In this document: positions 53,542 through 61,967 of the stretch, in pieces
Layout of the letters: each line of letters opens with the position of its first letter
Numbering within the stretch: the first letter of the stretch is position 1
Position numbers and translations under genes: made by a program
The notes under the pieces: model-generated
What the model was told of the DNA's origin: nothing
The model's input: the letters and a program-made list of their open reading frames with translations, nothing else
Database searches by the model: none
From: Pseudomonas asturiensis
GTDB taxonomy: Bacteria; Pseudomonadota; Gammaproteobacteria; Pseudomonadales; Pseudomonadaceae
Length of the DNA: 64,000 nt
NCBI RefSeq assembly: GCF_900143095.1
Contig: NZ_FRDA01000011.1
Location: 82,343 to 146,342, forward strand
Direction: 5' to 3'

Positions 53542-55467
53542 ATGAAGTTTCGTCACTGGGACATCAATACCCGCACCCAGGCCATCAGCCTCGGCCCGGC
53601 CCTGTTGCTGACGGTACTGCTGATCGGTTTCTTTACCTTCGTGCGTATCCAGGACCTGCGTCAGGAGCTCAATCATACGGGGCAACTGATCGCCAATCAG
53701 TTGGCGCCCGCTGCCGAGCCCGGTCTTTCGATTGGCGACACCGAAGGCCTGAAAGGCCTCATGCGGGCCACACTGTCGATGCCCGGTGTGCGCTATGTCG
53801 AAATTCAGGACAGCTCGAACACTGCGCTGGTCTATATCGATCAACCTCGTGAAAACGAACACGCGGTGCGGCAGATGGAAATGTTCCAGGCGCCTGTCCG
53901 CGCCCAGCACATGATCACCCGAAGCACGCAGCCAGACGTTCTACAATCCCCGGACGCCCCTTCGCCACGTTATCTGGGCCGAGTGCTGGTGGGCATGTCC
54001 AGCGAGGCGTTCAGCCGTCGTCAGCAGGAAATCCTCCTCAAGGCCGCCATCCTGGCCTTATGTGCACTGCTGTTCACCTTTCTGCTGGCCAGACGTCTGG
54101 CCCTGAGCCTGTCCCGCCCTATCAGTGACATGGGCGAAGCCCTCAAGGCGATCCAGAAAGGTGACTACAGGACGCCGCTTCCGGTCAGTGACGACGCCGA
54201 ACTCGGCGCACTCGCAAGGCACATCAATAACCTGGCCCAGAACCTGGACAAGGCCAGCCTGGAGCAGCAGCGCTCCATGGCGCAGCTCATCCAGACCCGC
54301 GAGGAGGCAGAGCAGGCCAACCGCGCGAAGTCCGACTTTCTGGCGATGATGAGCCATGAATTGCGCACGCCCATGAACGGTGTACTGGGCATGCTGCAAC
54401 TGCTGGAGACCACGCGCATGACCGACGAGCAAAGCGAATATGCCGCGCTCGCCACCGAGTCCACCGAGCACTTGCTGCGCGTCATTAACGACATTCTGGA
54501 TTTCTCTCGTATCGAACGTGACGCGCTGCAGATGGAGGGCATTGCCTTTAACCTGGCGGAACTGATCAACGCCTCGACCCACGCGTTCAATCACAACGCG
54601 CAGCAACGCAACCTGAAGCTCAATCTTTATATACAGCCGGGCCTGGAGTCGTTCAACGTGATGGGAGACCCGACCCGGATTCGCCAGATTCTGGTGAACC
54701 TGATCGGCAACGCACTCAAATTCACCGAGCAAGGCAGTGTCTGCGTGGAGGCTGGCTGGGTCCTGCTCGACGCCGATCATCTGCGGTTCACCTGCACGGT
54801 CCAGGACAGCGGTATCGGGATTCATGCCGACCAGCTGGAATCGATGTTCGACGCCTTCCATCAAGCCGACAGCTCCATTTCCAGACGCTACGGCGGCACT
54901 GGTCTGGGCCTGCCCATCGCCCGTACGCTCGCCGAGCGCATGGGCGGAACGTTGCAGGCGCAGAGCGAGGAAGGTGCCGGCTCGCTGTTTACCTTGCAGA
55001 TTCCGTTGCCCGTGGCCCCACAACAGCCCGCCGACATTCGACAACCGCTGTACGCCCTCGATACCCCCGACAAGGAACTGAACGTATTGCTGGTCGAAGA
55101 CAATCCGGTGAACCGCACGGTGGTCCAGGCCATGCTGCATAACATGGGCTGTGAGGTGGAAGTGGCAGTCGACGGCGCCCAGGCAGTGGCGATGGCCAGC
55201 ATCAGGCGCTACGCACTGATTCTCATGGACTGCCGACTGCCGGTGATGGACGGCTATGAAGCCACTCGCCGGATTCGCTCACTGTCGGGGCTGGACAGCG
55301 TGCCCATCATCGCCCTGACGGCCAATGCCTTGCAGGGCGATCGAGACGCCTGTTTACAGGCGGGCATGGATGACTACCTCGCCAAACCCTTCAAACATGC
55401 TGATTTACAGCAGATTTTGCGACGCTGGCTATTCTTTCGGGCACCCGCGACTGGCGATAAATGCTAA
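53542..55467 (+). CDS. hybrid sensor histidine kinase, RetS-partner (PA1611) type
   Basis: A 641-residue membrane hybrid kinase. A first membrane helix (about 17-35) and a second (about 165-188) bracket a periplasmic sensor domain. HAMP follows (about 188-242), then HisKA with phospho-acceptor His272 (AMMSHELRTPMNG), HATPase (NLIGNALKFTEQG, DSGIGI, GGTGLGLPIA) and a C-terminal receiver (VLLVEDNPVNR, phospho-acceptor in LILMDCRLPVMDG, YLAKPF). There is no Hpt domain, so phosphotransfer to a separate Hpt protein such as HptB is expected. Position next to fabA and size match P. aeruginosa PA1611, which I recall interacting with RetS to tune the Gac/Rsm pathway. Function by synteny is inference. 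Confidence 0.9.
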   Translation: MKFRHWDINTRTQAISLGPALLLTVLLIGFFTFVRIQDLRQELNHTGQLIANQLAPAAEPGLSIGDTEGLKGLMRATLSMPGVRYVEIQDSSNTALVYIDQPRENEHAVRQMEMFQAPVRAQHMITRSTQPDVLQSPDAPSPRYLGRVLVGMSSEAFSRRQQEILLKAAILALCALLFTFLLARRLALSLSRPISDMGEALKAIQKGDYRTPLPVSDDAELGALARHINNLAQNLDKASLEQQRSMAQLIQTREEAEQANRAKSDFLAMMSHELRTPMNGVLGMLQLLETTRMTDEQSEYAALATESTEHLLRVINDILDFSRIERDALQMEGIAFNLAELINASTHAFNHNAQQRNLKLNLYIQPGLESFNVMGDPTRIRQILVNLIGNALKFTEQGSVCVEAGWVLLDADHLRFTCTVQDSGIGIHADQLESMFDAFHQADSSISRRYGGTGLGLPIARTLAERMGGTLQAQSEEGAGSLFTLQIPLPVAPQQPADIRQPLYALDTPDKELNVLLVEDNPVNRTVVQAMLHNMGCEVEVAVDGAQAVAMASIRRYALILMDCRLPVMDGYEATRRIRSLSGLDSVPIIALTANALQGDRDACLQAGMDDYLAKPFKHADLQQILRRWLFFRAPATGDKC

Positions 55468-55527
55468 ATTGCGGCAGTCTTGACGCCGTGATCGACCCGA
55501 AGCGTCGGTCGAACTGCAAAATTCAGT

Positions 55528-55556
55528 GCACAGGTGTACTTTGATTTAACCTGTGC
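55528..55556. promoter_or_regulatory. inverted repeat upstream of fabA
   Basis: GCACAGGT (55528-55535) and ACCTGTGC (55549-55556) are exact inverses separated by 13 nt. They lie about 130 bp before the fabA start and 60 bp after the kinase stop. This could be a regulator site for fabAB or a weak terminator hairpin of the kinase gene. It does not obviously match the DesT palindrome I remember. Confidence 0.35.
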
Positions 55557-55687
55557 TGTGACTTTCACCACAACGCAACAGTCTATGAGTAGGCTGCCGG
55601 ACATGGTCCTGGCGAATTAGTCCGCCAGGACTGGCGTTTGGGCCAGTGGCGCCCCAACCTGCCGCACAAGATCATTGAGGAGCTCGC

Positions 55688-56203
55688 ATGACCAAACAAC
55701 ACGCCTTTACCCGGGAAGACCTGCTGCGCTGCAGTCGTGGCGAGCTGTTCGGCCCAGGTAACGCGCAACTGCCCGCCCCCAACATGCTGATGGTTGATCG
55801 CATTACGCACATCAGCGAAGAAGGCGGCAAGTTCGGCAAGGGTGAGTTGGTCGCCGAACTGGATATCAACCCGGACCTGTGGTTCTTTGCCTGCCATTTC
55901 GAAGGCGATCCGGTGATGCCTGGCTGCCTGGGCCTTGATGCCATGTGGCAACTGGTCGGGTTTTACCTCGGCTGGCAAGGCAACCCTGGCCGCGGACGCG
56001 CCCTGGGTTCGGGCGAAGTGAAGTTTTTCGGCCAGGTCCTCCCGACCGCCAAGAAAGTCACCTATAACATTCATATCAAACGCACCATGCGCGGCAAACT
56101 GGTCCTGGCAATCGCCGACGGCACCGTGAGCGTTGATGGTCGCGAAATCTACAGTGCCGAAGGTCTTCGTGTCGGTCTGTTCACCTCCACTGAAAACTTC
56201 TAA
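55688..56203 (+). CDS. fabA: 3-hydroxydecanoyl-ACP dehydratase/isomerase
   Basis: A 171-residue cytoplasmic enzyme. It dehydrates 3-hydroxydecanoyl-ACP and isomerises the product to the cis-3 form, the entry point to unsaturated fatty acids. Catalytic His70 (FFACHFEGDPVMPG) and Asp84 (LGLDAMWQL) are in place, and the length is the family norm. The ATG at 55688 follows GAGGAGCTCGC. It is directly followed (10 bp) by fabB, forming the classical fabAB operon. Confidence 0.98.
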   Translation: MTKQHAFTREDLLRCSRGELFGPGNAQLPAPNMLMVDRITHISEEGGKFGKGELVAELDINPDLWFFACHFEGDPVMPGCLGLDAMWQLVGFYLGWQGNPGRGRALGSGEVKFFGQVLPTAKKVTYNIHIKRTMRGKLVLAIADGTVSVDGREIYSAEGLRVGLFTSTENF

Positions 56204-56213
56204 GGGTAATCGC

Positions 56214-57431
56214 ATGCGCCGCGTCGTTATCACTGGTCTGGGTATTGTTTCCTGCTTGGGCAATGACAAAGACACCGTCACCGCTAACCTGCGTGCCAAC
56301 CGCCCTGGCATCCGCTTCAAACCGGATTATGCCGAAATGGGTCTGCGCAGCCAGGTTGCCGGCTCCATCGACCTCAACCTTGAAGAACTGATCGATCGCA
56401 AGATTTACCGTTTCGTCGGCCACGCGGCAGCCTATGCCTATCTGGCCATGAAAGACGCCATCGCAGACGCCGGCCTGACCGACGAGCAGGTTTCCAACGT
56501 GCGAACCGGCCTGATCGCTGGCAGCGGCGGCGCTTCGACACTGAACCAGATGGAAGCGCTGGATATCCTGCGTGAAAAAGGCGTCAAGCGCGTCGGCCCT
56601 TACCGCGTTACGCGGACCATGGGCAGCACCGTTTCCGCGTGCCTGGCCACCCCGTTCAAGATCAAGGGCGTGAACTACTCCATCTCGTCCGCCTGCGCTA
56701 CCAGCGCCCACTGCATCGGCAACGCTGTCGAGCAGATCCAGCTGGGCAAACAGGACATCGTTTTCGCCGGCGGCGGTGAAGAAGAGCACTGGAGCCAGTC
56801 GTTCCTGTTCGACGCCATGGGCGCGCTGTCCACCCAGTACAACGAAACCCCTGAAAAGGCTTCCCGTGCCTACGACGCCAAGCGTGACGGTTTCGTCATC
56901 GCCGGTGGCGGCGGTATGGTGGTGGTCGAAGAGCTGGAACACGCTCTGGCCCGTGGCGCCAAGATCTACGCGGAAATCGTCGGCTACGGCGCGACGTCCG
57001 ATGGGTACGACATGGTCGCGCCAAGTGGCGAAGGCGCCATCCGCTGCATGCAGATGGCCTTGTCCACGGTTGAAGGTCCTATCGACTACCTCAACACCCA
57101 CGGCACCTCGACCCCGGTCGGTGATGAGATGGAAATGAACGGTGTGCGTGCAGTCTTCGGCGACAACGCACCGGCGATCAGCTCCACCAAGAGCCTGTCG
57201 GGTCACTCCCTGGGCGCCGCTGGCGTGCATGAAGCGATCTACTGCCTGCTGATGATGGAAAACAACTTCATCGCAGGCTCGGCCAACATCGACGAGCTGG
57301 ACCCGAAAGTCGCTGACATGCCTATCCTGCTCAAGACGCAGGAAAACGCAAAGATCGACCAGGTCATGAGCAACAGCTTCGGCTTCGGTGGCACCAACGC
57401 CACTCTGGTTCTGAAGCGCTATCAGGCGTAA
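56214..57431 (+). CDS. fabB: beta-ketoacyl-ACP synthase I
   Basis: A 405-residue condensing enzyme that elongates the cis-3-decenoyl-ACP made by FabA. Active-site Cys161 lies in SISSACATSAHC, the two catalytic histidines in NTHGTSTPVGD and SGHSLGAAG, and the C-terminal NSFGFGGTNATLVL is diagnostic. The frame is open upstream into fabA, but the ATG at 56214 (MRRVVITGLG) with AAGGGTAAT before it gives the conserved start. It ends at a strong terminator at 57453-57478. Confidence 0.98.
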   Translation: MRRVVITGLGIVSCLGNDKDTVTANLRANRPGIRFKPDYAEMGLRSQVAGSIDLNLEELIDRKIYRFVGHAAAYAYLAMKDAIADAGLTDEQVSNVRTGLIAGSGGASTLNQMEALDILREKGVKRVGPYRVTRTMGSTVSACLATPFKIKGVNYSISSACATSAHCIGNAVEQIQLGKQDIVFAGGGEEEHWSQSFLFDAMGALSTQYNETPEKASRAYDAKRDGFVIAGGGGMVVVEELEHALARGAKIYAEIVGYGATSDGYDMVAPSGEGAIRCMQMALSTVEGPIDYLNTHGTSTPVGDEMEMNGVRAVFGDNAPAISSTKSLSGHSLGAAGVHEAIYCLLMMENNFIAGSANIDELDPKVADMPILLKTQENAKIDQVMSNSFGFGGTNATLVLKRYQA

Positions 57432-57452
57432 CAACCAGCCTGTGCAAGACTG

Positions 57453-57478
57453 AAAAGGCGCCTTTCGAGGCGCCTTTT
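57453..57478 (+). terminator. rho-independent terminator of fabAB
   Basis: AAAAGGCGCC (57453-57462) and GGCGCCTTTT (57469-57478) form a 10-bp stem with a 6-nt loop followed by TTTTCTGTTTT. It lies about 20 bp after the fabB stop. Confidence 0.9.
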
Positions 57479-57507
57479 CTGTTTTAAACCTCAAACACCG
57501 GAGCGTC

Positions 57508-57530
57508 GTGGGAGCGAGCTTGCTCGCGAA
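57508..57530. repeat. single REP element
   Basis: A 23-nt GTGGGAGCGAGCTTGCTCGC-type sequence with an internal palindrome (GCGAGCTTGCTCGC). It has the same GTGGGAG start and layout as the arms at 3577 and 63597, but here as one unpaired copy in the fabB-pirin gap. Confidence 0.75.
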
Positions 57531-57673
57531 AGAGCCAGCGCTGACGCCATAGCCTGTATGACGCGCACCATTGCCTTCGTAAGACACACACACGTTCGTT
57601 TGCTGACATTCATCCCTCGCCCTCCCCGCGCTATGCTTCCAGCCAACCCTGACCCACCGTGGAGACCCGAATC

Positions 57674-58525
57674 ATGCTGACCATCACCCCACGCGCTGAA
57701 ACGGTGGAAGGCCAGCCGATCCTGCGCCCCCTGCCCTCGGCACGCTGCCGCAGTGTCGGGCCGTTCGTGTTTTTCGACCATATGCTTGAGATGGATTACC
57801 CGCCAGGCACGGGCATGGATATCCGCCAGCATCCGCACATCGGCCTGTCGACGCTGACGTATCTGCTGGAAGGCGAACTGCAGCACAAGGACAGCCTGGG
57901 CAGTGATCAGTGCGTCAAGGCAGGAGACGTGAGCTGGATGACGTCAGGCGCAGCCATTGCCCATATCGAGCGTACGCCCGAGCCCCTTAGAATCAGCGGC
58001 TCGCGCCTGCATGGCCTGCAAGTCTGGCTGGCATCACCCCGTGAACACGAGCAAGGCCCAGGCCATTACCGCCATCACCCTGCACACAGCCTTCCGCAGA
58101 GCGACAGCATGGGCATTTTCATCCGCATGCTTGCCGGTCACGGCTTCGGGCTGCAATCGCCCGTAAAGGTGCTCTCAGACACGCTGTACGCCGAAATACG
58201 CCTGCAGACTGCTACAACCCTGGCGATTCCGGCAGAGCATCAGGAGCGCGCGCTTTACGTTCTCAAGGGCGAAGCTTCACTGGACGGCCTACCGATTGCG
58301 CCCCGCACACTGGTCGTGCTGGAACCGGGCGTCATTCTGAACCTGTGCGCAGAGAGCGAATGTCACGCCGTGCTGATAGGCGGCGCACCTCTGGACGGGC
58401 CACGCCGCATGAACTGGAACTTCGTGGCCAGCGATCCGGCGCTCATAGAAAACGCGCGAAATCGCTGGGCCTCAGGCGACTGGCCGACCGTTGCGGGAGA
58501 GTCCGGCCGGATCGAGTTACCCTGA
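57674..58525 (+). CDS. pirin family protein
   Basis: A 283-residue bicupin. The N-terminal cupin shows FFDHMLEMDYPPGTGMDIRQHPHIGLSTLTYLLEGELQHKDSLG, containing metal-ligand histidines (about 53 and 55). GDVSWMTSGAAIAHIERTPE and LHGLQVWLASPREHEQGP are further pirin signatures. Pirins bind iron, and some have quercetinase activity; the bacterial role is often redox or stress related. The ATG at 57674 has GGAGACC upstream. It is convergent with the next gene, with only 13 bp between stops. Confidence 0.92.
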   Translation: MLTITPRAETVEGQPILRPLPSARCRSVGPFVFFDHMLEMDYPPGTGMDIRQHPHIGLSTLTYLLEGELQHKDSLGSDQCVKAGDVSWMTSGAAIAHIERTPEPLRISGSRLHGLQVWLASPREHEQGPGHYRHHPAHSLPQSDSMGIFIRMLAGHGFGLQSPVKVLSDTLYAEIRLQTATTLAIPAEHQERALYVLKGEASLDGLPIAPRTLVVLEPGVILNLCAESECHAVLIGGAPLDGPRRMNWNFVASDPALIENARNRWASGDWPTVAGESGRIELP

Positions 58526-58538
58526 ACGTCAGAACGGC

Positions 58539-59267
58539 CTAGTTGAACACTTCGCTCAACAGATCGTGCATGGACTTGAAGGCGCGATTCGCCACCTTCG
58601 CGTCGTACATCATCTTGCCCGGCACATTGGCATGCGGGTCAGTGAACGAATGGAATGCACCGCCGTGGTTATGCAATTGCCAATCGACGCCGGCTGCATT
58701 CATCTCGGCCTCGAACGCCAACAGCTGCTCATGAGGCACCATCGGGTCGGATGCGCCGTTCAGAACCAGCACCGAGCCTTTGATGTTGCCGGCATCGGCA
58801 GGGTTAGGCGTATCCAGCGTGCCGTGGAAGGAAACGGCCGCCTTGAGGTCAGCGCCGCTGCGTGCCAGTTCCAGCGCGCAGCAACCGCCGAAGCAGAAAC
58901 CAAAGGCCGCGATGCGGTTGGCATCCAGCGAGACACCCGCCTGACTGAGCAACAGATCCAGCCCGGCCTGCATGCGCTTGCGCAGCAACGCACGGTCGTT
59001 CTTCAGAGGCATCATCGCCTCGCCTGCTTCATCGCCATTGCTCGGGCGAATGCTCTGGCCATAAAGGTCGACCAGCAGCACCACATAACCCTGTTCGGCC
59101 ACGGCCCTGGCGATGTTTTCAGCGTCGTCGCTAACGCCCATCCAGTTGGGAGCCATCAACAGGCCCGGGCGGGACGAGGTCACGTTTGCGTCATACACAA
59201 GACGACTCTCATAAGGCTGGCCATCAATCTGGTGCGCTACGGGACGTACAGTAATCTTGCTGCTCAT
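58539..59267 (-). CDS. dienelactone hydrolase family protein
   Basis: A 242-residue alpha/beta hydrolase. The nucleophile elbow GFCFGGCC places Cys125, as in dienelactone hydrolases, with the acid in NGASDPMVPHEQ and the catalytic His in HNHGGAFHSFTDP. The family hydrolyses dienelactone in chloroaromatic breakdown, but many members act on other esters, so the substrate is open. The ATG at 59267 (MSSKITVRP) has AGGAGTCAGCG upstream; the long upstream open frame is not used. Confidence 0.92.
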   Translation of the reverse strand: MSSKITVRPVAHQIDGQPYESRLVYDANVTSSRPGLLMAPNWMGVSDDAENIARAVAEQGYVVLLVDLYGQSIRPSNGDEAGEAMMPLKNDRALLRKRMQAGLDLLLSQAGVSLDANRIAAFGFCFGGCCALELARSGADLKAAVSFHGTLDTPNPADAGNIKGSVLVLNGASDPMVPHEQLLAFEAEMNAAGVDWQLHNHGGAFHSFTDPHANVPGKMMYDAKVANRAFKSMHDLLSEVFN

Positions 59268-59322
59268 CGCTGACTCCTGATGATTTGAAAGGTGAGAAAT
59301 ACAGCTGTGAAAGATCAAACAA

Positions 59323-59344
59323 AAAACCCGCCGAAGCGGGTTTT
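59323..59344 (-). terminator. rho-independent terminator of htpG
   Basis: AAAACCCGC and GCGGGTTTT form a 9-bp stem around a CGAA loop, 14 bp beyond the htpG stop. On the minus strand a run of T follows (TTTTTTGTTTG). Confidence 0.9.
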
Positions 59345-59358
59345 CTGTCATTCGGTCA

Positions 59359-61266
59359 TCAAACCGACAGCTCAACCAGCAACTTGTTCAGACGGCGAAC
59401 GTAAGCGGCCGGATCCTTGAGGCTGTCGCCAGCGGCCAGCGCAGCCTGATCGAACAGGATGTGCGACAGGTCGCCAAAACGCTCTTCGCTCTGTTCGGTG
59501 TCCAGCTTGCCGATCAGCGGGTGAGCCGGGTTAAATTCGAAGATCGGCTTGGAATCCGGAACCTTCTGACCGCTGGCTTCCAGAATCTGGCGCATCTGCA
59601 GGCCCATGTCCTGCTCACCAATGGCCAGAATCGCTGGAGAATCGGTCAAACGGTGCGAAACACGCACTTCGCTGACCGATTCGCCCAAGGCAGCCTTGAT
59701 ACGCTCGATCAGGCCTTCCTTGTCCTTGGCAATCTCTTCCTGCGCCTTCTTGTCTTCTTCGGAATCAAGCTTGCCCAGATCCAGATCACCACGCGCCACG
59801 TCGACAAAGCCTTTGCCGTCGAAGTCGCTCAAGTAGCTCATCAGCCATTCGTCGATACGGTCGGTCAGCAGCAGCACTTCGATGCCTTTCTTGCGGAAGA
59901 CTTCAAGGTGCGGGCTGTTCTTGACCTGCGCCCAGGATTCGCCGGTCAGGTAGTAGATCTTGTCCTGACCTTCCTTGGCGCGCGCCAGGTATTCGGCCAG
60001 CGATACGCTCTGCTCGCCGCTTTCGTCGGACGTCGAAGCGAAGCGCAGCAGACCTGCGATCTTCTCCTTGTTGGCGAAGTCTTCAGCCGGACCTTCCTTG
60101 AGGACCTGACCGAAGTTTTTCCAGAAGCCCTTGTACTGCTCGGGTTCGTTCTTCGCCAGTTTCTCCAGCATGTCCAGCACACGCTTGGTCAGCGCCGACT
60201 TCATCGAATCGATGATAGGGTCTTTCTGCAGGATCTCGCGGGACACGTTCAACGACAGGTCATTGGAGTCGACCACGCCCTTGACGAAGCGCATGTACAG
60301 CGGCAGGAACGACTCGGCCTGATCCATGACGAACACGCGCTGCACGTACAGCTTCAAACCACGCGGTGCTTCACGCTGATACAGGTCGAACGGTGCCCGG
60401 GCTGGCACGTACAGCAGCGAGGTGTACTCCAGCTTGCCTTCGACCTTGTTGTGGCTCCAGCTCAGCGCGTTCTCGTAATCGTGGGCGATGTGCTTGTAGA
60501 ACTCCTGATACTCCTCGTCCTTCACCTCGGAACGGGAACGGGTCCACAGAGCACTGGCGCGGTTGACGGTTTCCCACTCAAGCGCCGGAGCCTCTTCGCC
60601 TTCGGCCGCAGGCGCCTGCTCTTTGGGCAACTCGATAGGCAGCGCGATGTGGTCGGAGTATTTCTTGATGATGTTACGCAGACGGTAGCCGTCGGCAAAC
60701 TCGTCTTCGCCGTCCTTGAGGTGCAGGACAATGCGCGTACCGCGTTCGGCCTTGTCCAGGGTCGCGACTTCGAACTCGCCTTCACCCCTGGACGACCAGT
60801 GCACGCCTTCGCTGGCAGGCAGGTCAGCGCGACGGCTGAACACTTCAACCTGATTGGCGACGATGAACGCCGAATAGAAACCGACGCCGAACTGACCGAT
60901 CAGGTGCGAATCCTTCTTCTGGTCGCCCGAGAGGTTTTTCATGAAATCAGCGGTGCCGGATTTCGCGATGGTACCCAGGTGGGTGATCACATCGTCACGG
61001 CTCATACCAATGCCGTTGTCTTCGAGCGTGACGGTCTTGGCGTCCTTGTCAAAGCTCACGCGAATCTTCAGGTCAGCGCCGTCTTCCCGCAGCTCTGGCC
61101 TGGACAGCGCTTCGAAACGCAATTTGTCGACCGCGTCAGACGCGTTCGAGATCAATTCGCGAAGGAAAATTTCCTTGTTGGAATACAGCGAATGGATCAT
61201 GAGGTGCAGCAGTTGCTTTACCTCGGTCTGGAAGCCCAGGGTTTCCTTTTGAGTTTCCACACTCAT
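59359..61266 (-). CDS. htpG: Hsp90-type molecular chaperone
   Basis: A 635-residue cytoplasmic ATP-dependent chaperone. The N-terminal GHKL ATPase (about 1-225) begins VETQKETLGFQTEVKQLLHLMIHSLYSNKEIFLRELISNASDA, with DNGIGMS and IGQFGVGFYSAFIV. The middle domain has LYVQRVFVMD, and the C-terminal dimerisation domain follows. All Hsp90 signatures are intact and the length is typical. Three closely spaced in-frame starts exist (TTG 61275, ATG 61272, ATG 61266); the last gives the family-normal MSVETQKET start with GGAG 10 nt upstream. Confidence 0.97.
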   Translation of the reverse strand: MSVETQKETLGFQTEVKQLLHLMIHSLYSNKEIFLRELISNASDAVDKLRFEALSRPELREDGADLKIRVSFDKDAKTVTLEDNGIGMSRDDVITHLGTIAKSGTADFMKNLSGDQKKDSHLIGQFGVGFYSAFIVANQVEVFSRRADLPASEGVHWSSRGEGEFEVATLDKAERGTRIVLHLKDGEDEFADGYRLRNIIKKYSDHIALPIELPKEQAPAAEGEEAPALEWETVNRASALWTRSRSEVKDEEYQEFYKHIAHDYENALSWSHNKVEGKLEYTSLLYVPARAPFDLYQREAPRGLKLYVQRVFVMDQAESFLPLYMRFVKGVVDSNDLSLNVSREILQKDPIIDSMKSALTKRVLDMLEKLAKNEPEQYKGFWKNFGQVLKEGPAEDFANKEKIAGLLRFASTSDESGEQSVSLAEYLARAKEGQDKIYYLTGESWAQVKNSPHLEVFRKKGIEVLLLTDRIDEWLMSYLSDFDGKGFVDVARGDLDLGKLDSEEDKKAQEEIAKDKEGLIERIKAALGESVSEVRVSHRLTDSPAILAIGEQDMGLQMRQILEASGQKVPDSKPIFEFNPAHPLIGKLDTEQSEERFGDLSHILFDQAALAAGDSLKDPAAYVRRLNKLLVELSV

Positions 61267-61614
61267 GGTCATCAAACTCCGATCTGGATGGCATAAGCCG
61301 CCACAGTGAGGCGTGAGCCTGTGCGGCAGCGGGTAGTCATCAAAGTGGGGGCTGGGCAGAGGATTTCAAGGGCAGAAAAAATCAATCACCCTTCACCTGC
61401 CCTCATTTCGTCCGGGAGATGGGCAATGTGTTTCACGAGGACAACTGTTTACCGAGGGGCGATGACAGCACGAGCAAGCCGTCCCATCGGGGTTGTATCA
61501 GTAAAATGTAACACCGCTAAAACAGCCCCCCGAAACAATCTCTCCATACGTTGGAACTTAATATCCAAGGGGGTGCTCTTAGCCACGTGGATACTCAATA
61601 AGGAGAAATACCCC
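61267..61614. promoter_or_regulatory. divergent region between htpG and the lipoprotein gene
   Basis: This 348-bp region should hold the htpG and lipoprotein promoters. The part next to the lipoprotein gene is AT-richer (TTGTATCAGTAAAATGTAACA). No gene is supported, and no heat-shock promoter match was confirmed. Confidence 0.35.
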
Positions 61615-61887
61615 ATGCGTAAATCTTTAGCCTATGCCTTGATGCTTTCTGCCACTCTGGGTCTTGCCGCCTGTGACAAAAAGTCTGAAAACACTCAGCA
61701 AGATGCCAACAAAGCAGCTCAACAATCCCAGGAGTCGATGGAGAAGGCTCAGGAAAAAGTGAACGATGCTGCCAAGGAAAGCCAGGAAGCTGCTCAGAAG
61801 AACGCAGAAGCAGCTCAGCAGCGTGCAGCAGAAAACGCCAACAAGGCTCCGGCCCCGGCGACTGAAGCCGCGCCAGCGACCAAATAA
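61615..61887 (+). CDS. small Ala/Gln-rich outer-membrane lipoprotein
   Basis: A 90-residue lipoprotein. The signal ends in lipobox LGLAAC with lipidated Cys20. The mature part (21-75) is a heptad-rich coiled coil (ESMEKAQEKVNDAAKESQEAAQKNAEAAQQRAAENANK), followed by a Pro/Ala tail (APAPATEAAPATK). It resembles small Lpp/OprI-like envelope proteins but lacks the terminal Lys-Tyr motif typical of peptidoglycan linkage; it ends in a single Lys. AAGGAG lies 10 nt before the ATG at 61615. It has its own terminator at 61912. Confidence 0.85.
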   Translation: MRKSLAYALMLSATLGLAACDKKSENTQQDANKAAQQSQESMEKAQEKVNDAAKESQEAAQKNAEAAQQRAAENANKAPAPATEAAPATK

Positions 61888-61911
61888 AGCCCCACGGCTT
61901 GCAGAACTATA

Positions 61912-61941
61912 AATAAAGCCCGCTCTTTGGCGGGCTTTATT
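61912..61941. terminator. bidirectional terminator between the lipoprotein gene and brnQ
   Basis: AATAAAGCCCGC (61912-61923) and its exact inverse (61930-61941) form a 12-bp stem with a 6-nt loop. A/T runs on both sides suit termination of both convergent genes. Confidence 0.9.
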
Positions 61942-61967
61942 GTGTGCGCTTTAAAAGGTTTGCACTA

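Noticed and set aside
56181..57593. A 470-codon frame antisense to fabB
   Set aside because: It is complementary to fabB codons and has no start signal or recognisable domain.
59461..61296. A 611-codon open frame antisense to htpG
   Set aside because: It mirrors the htpG reading frame in GC-rich DNA, has low-complexity translation and no ribosome site; htpG is certain.
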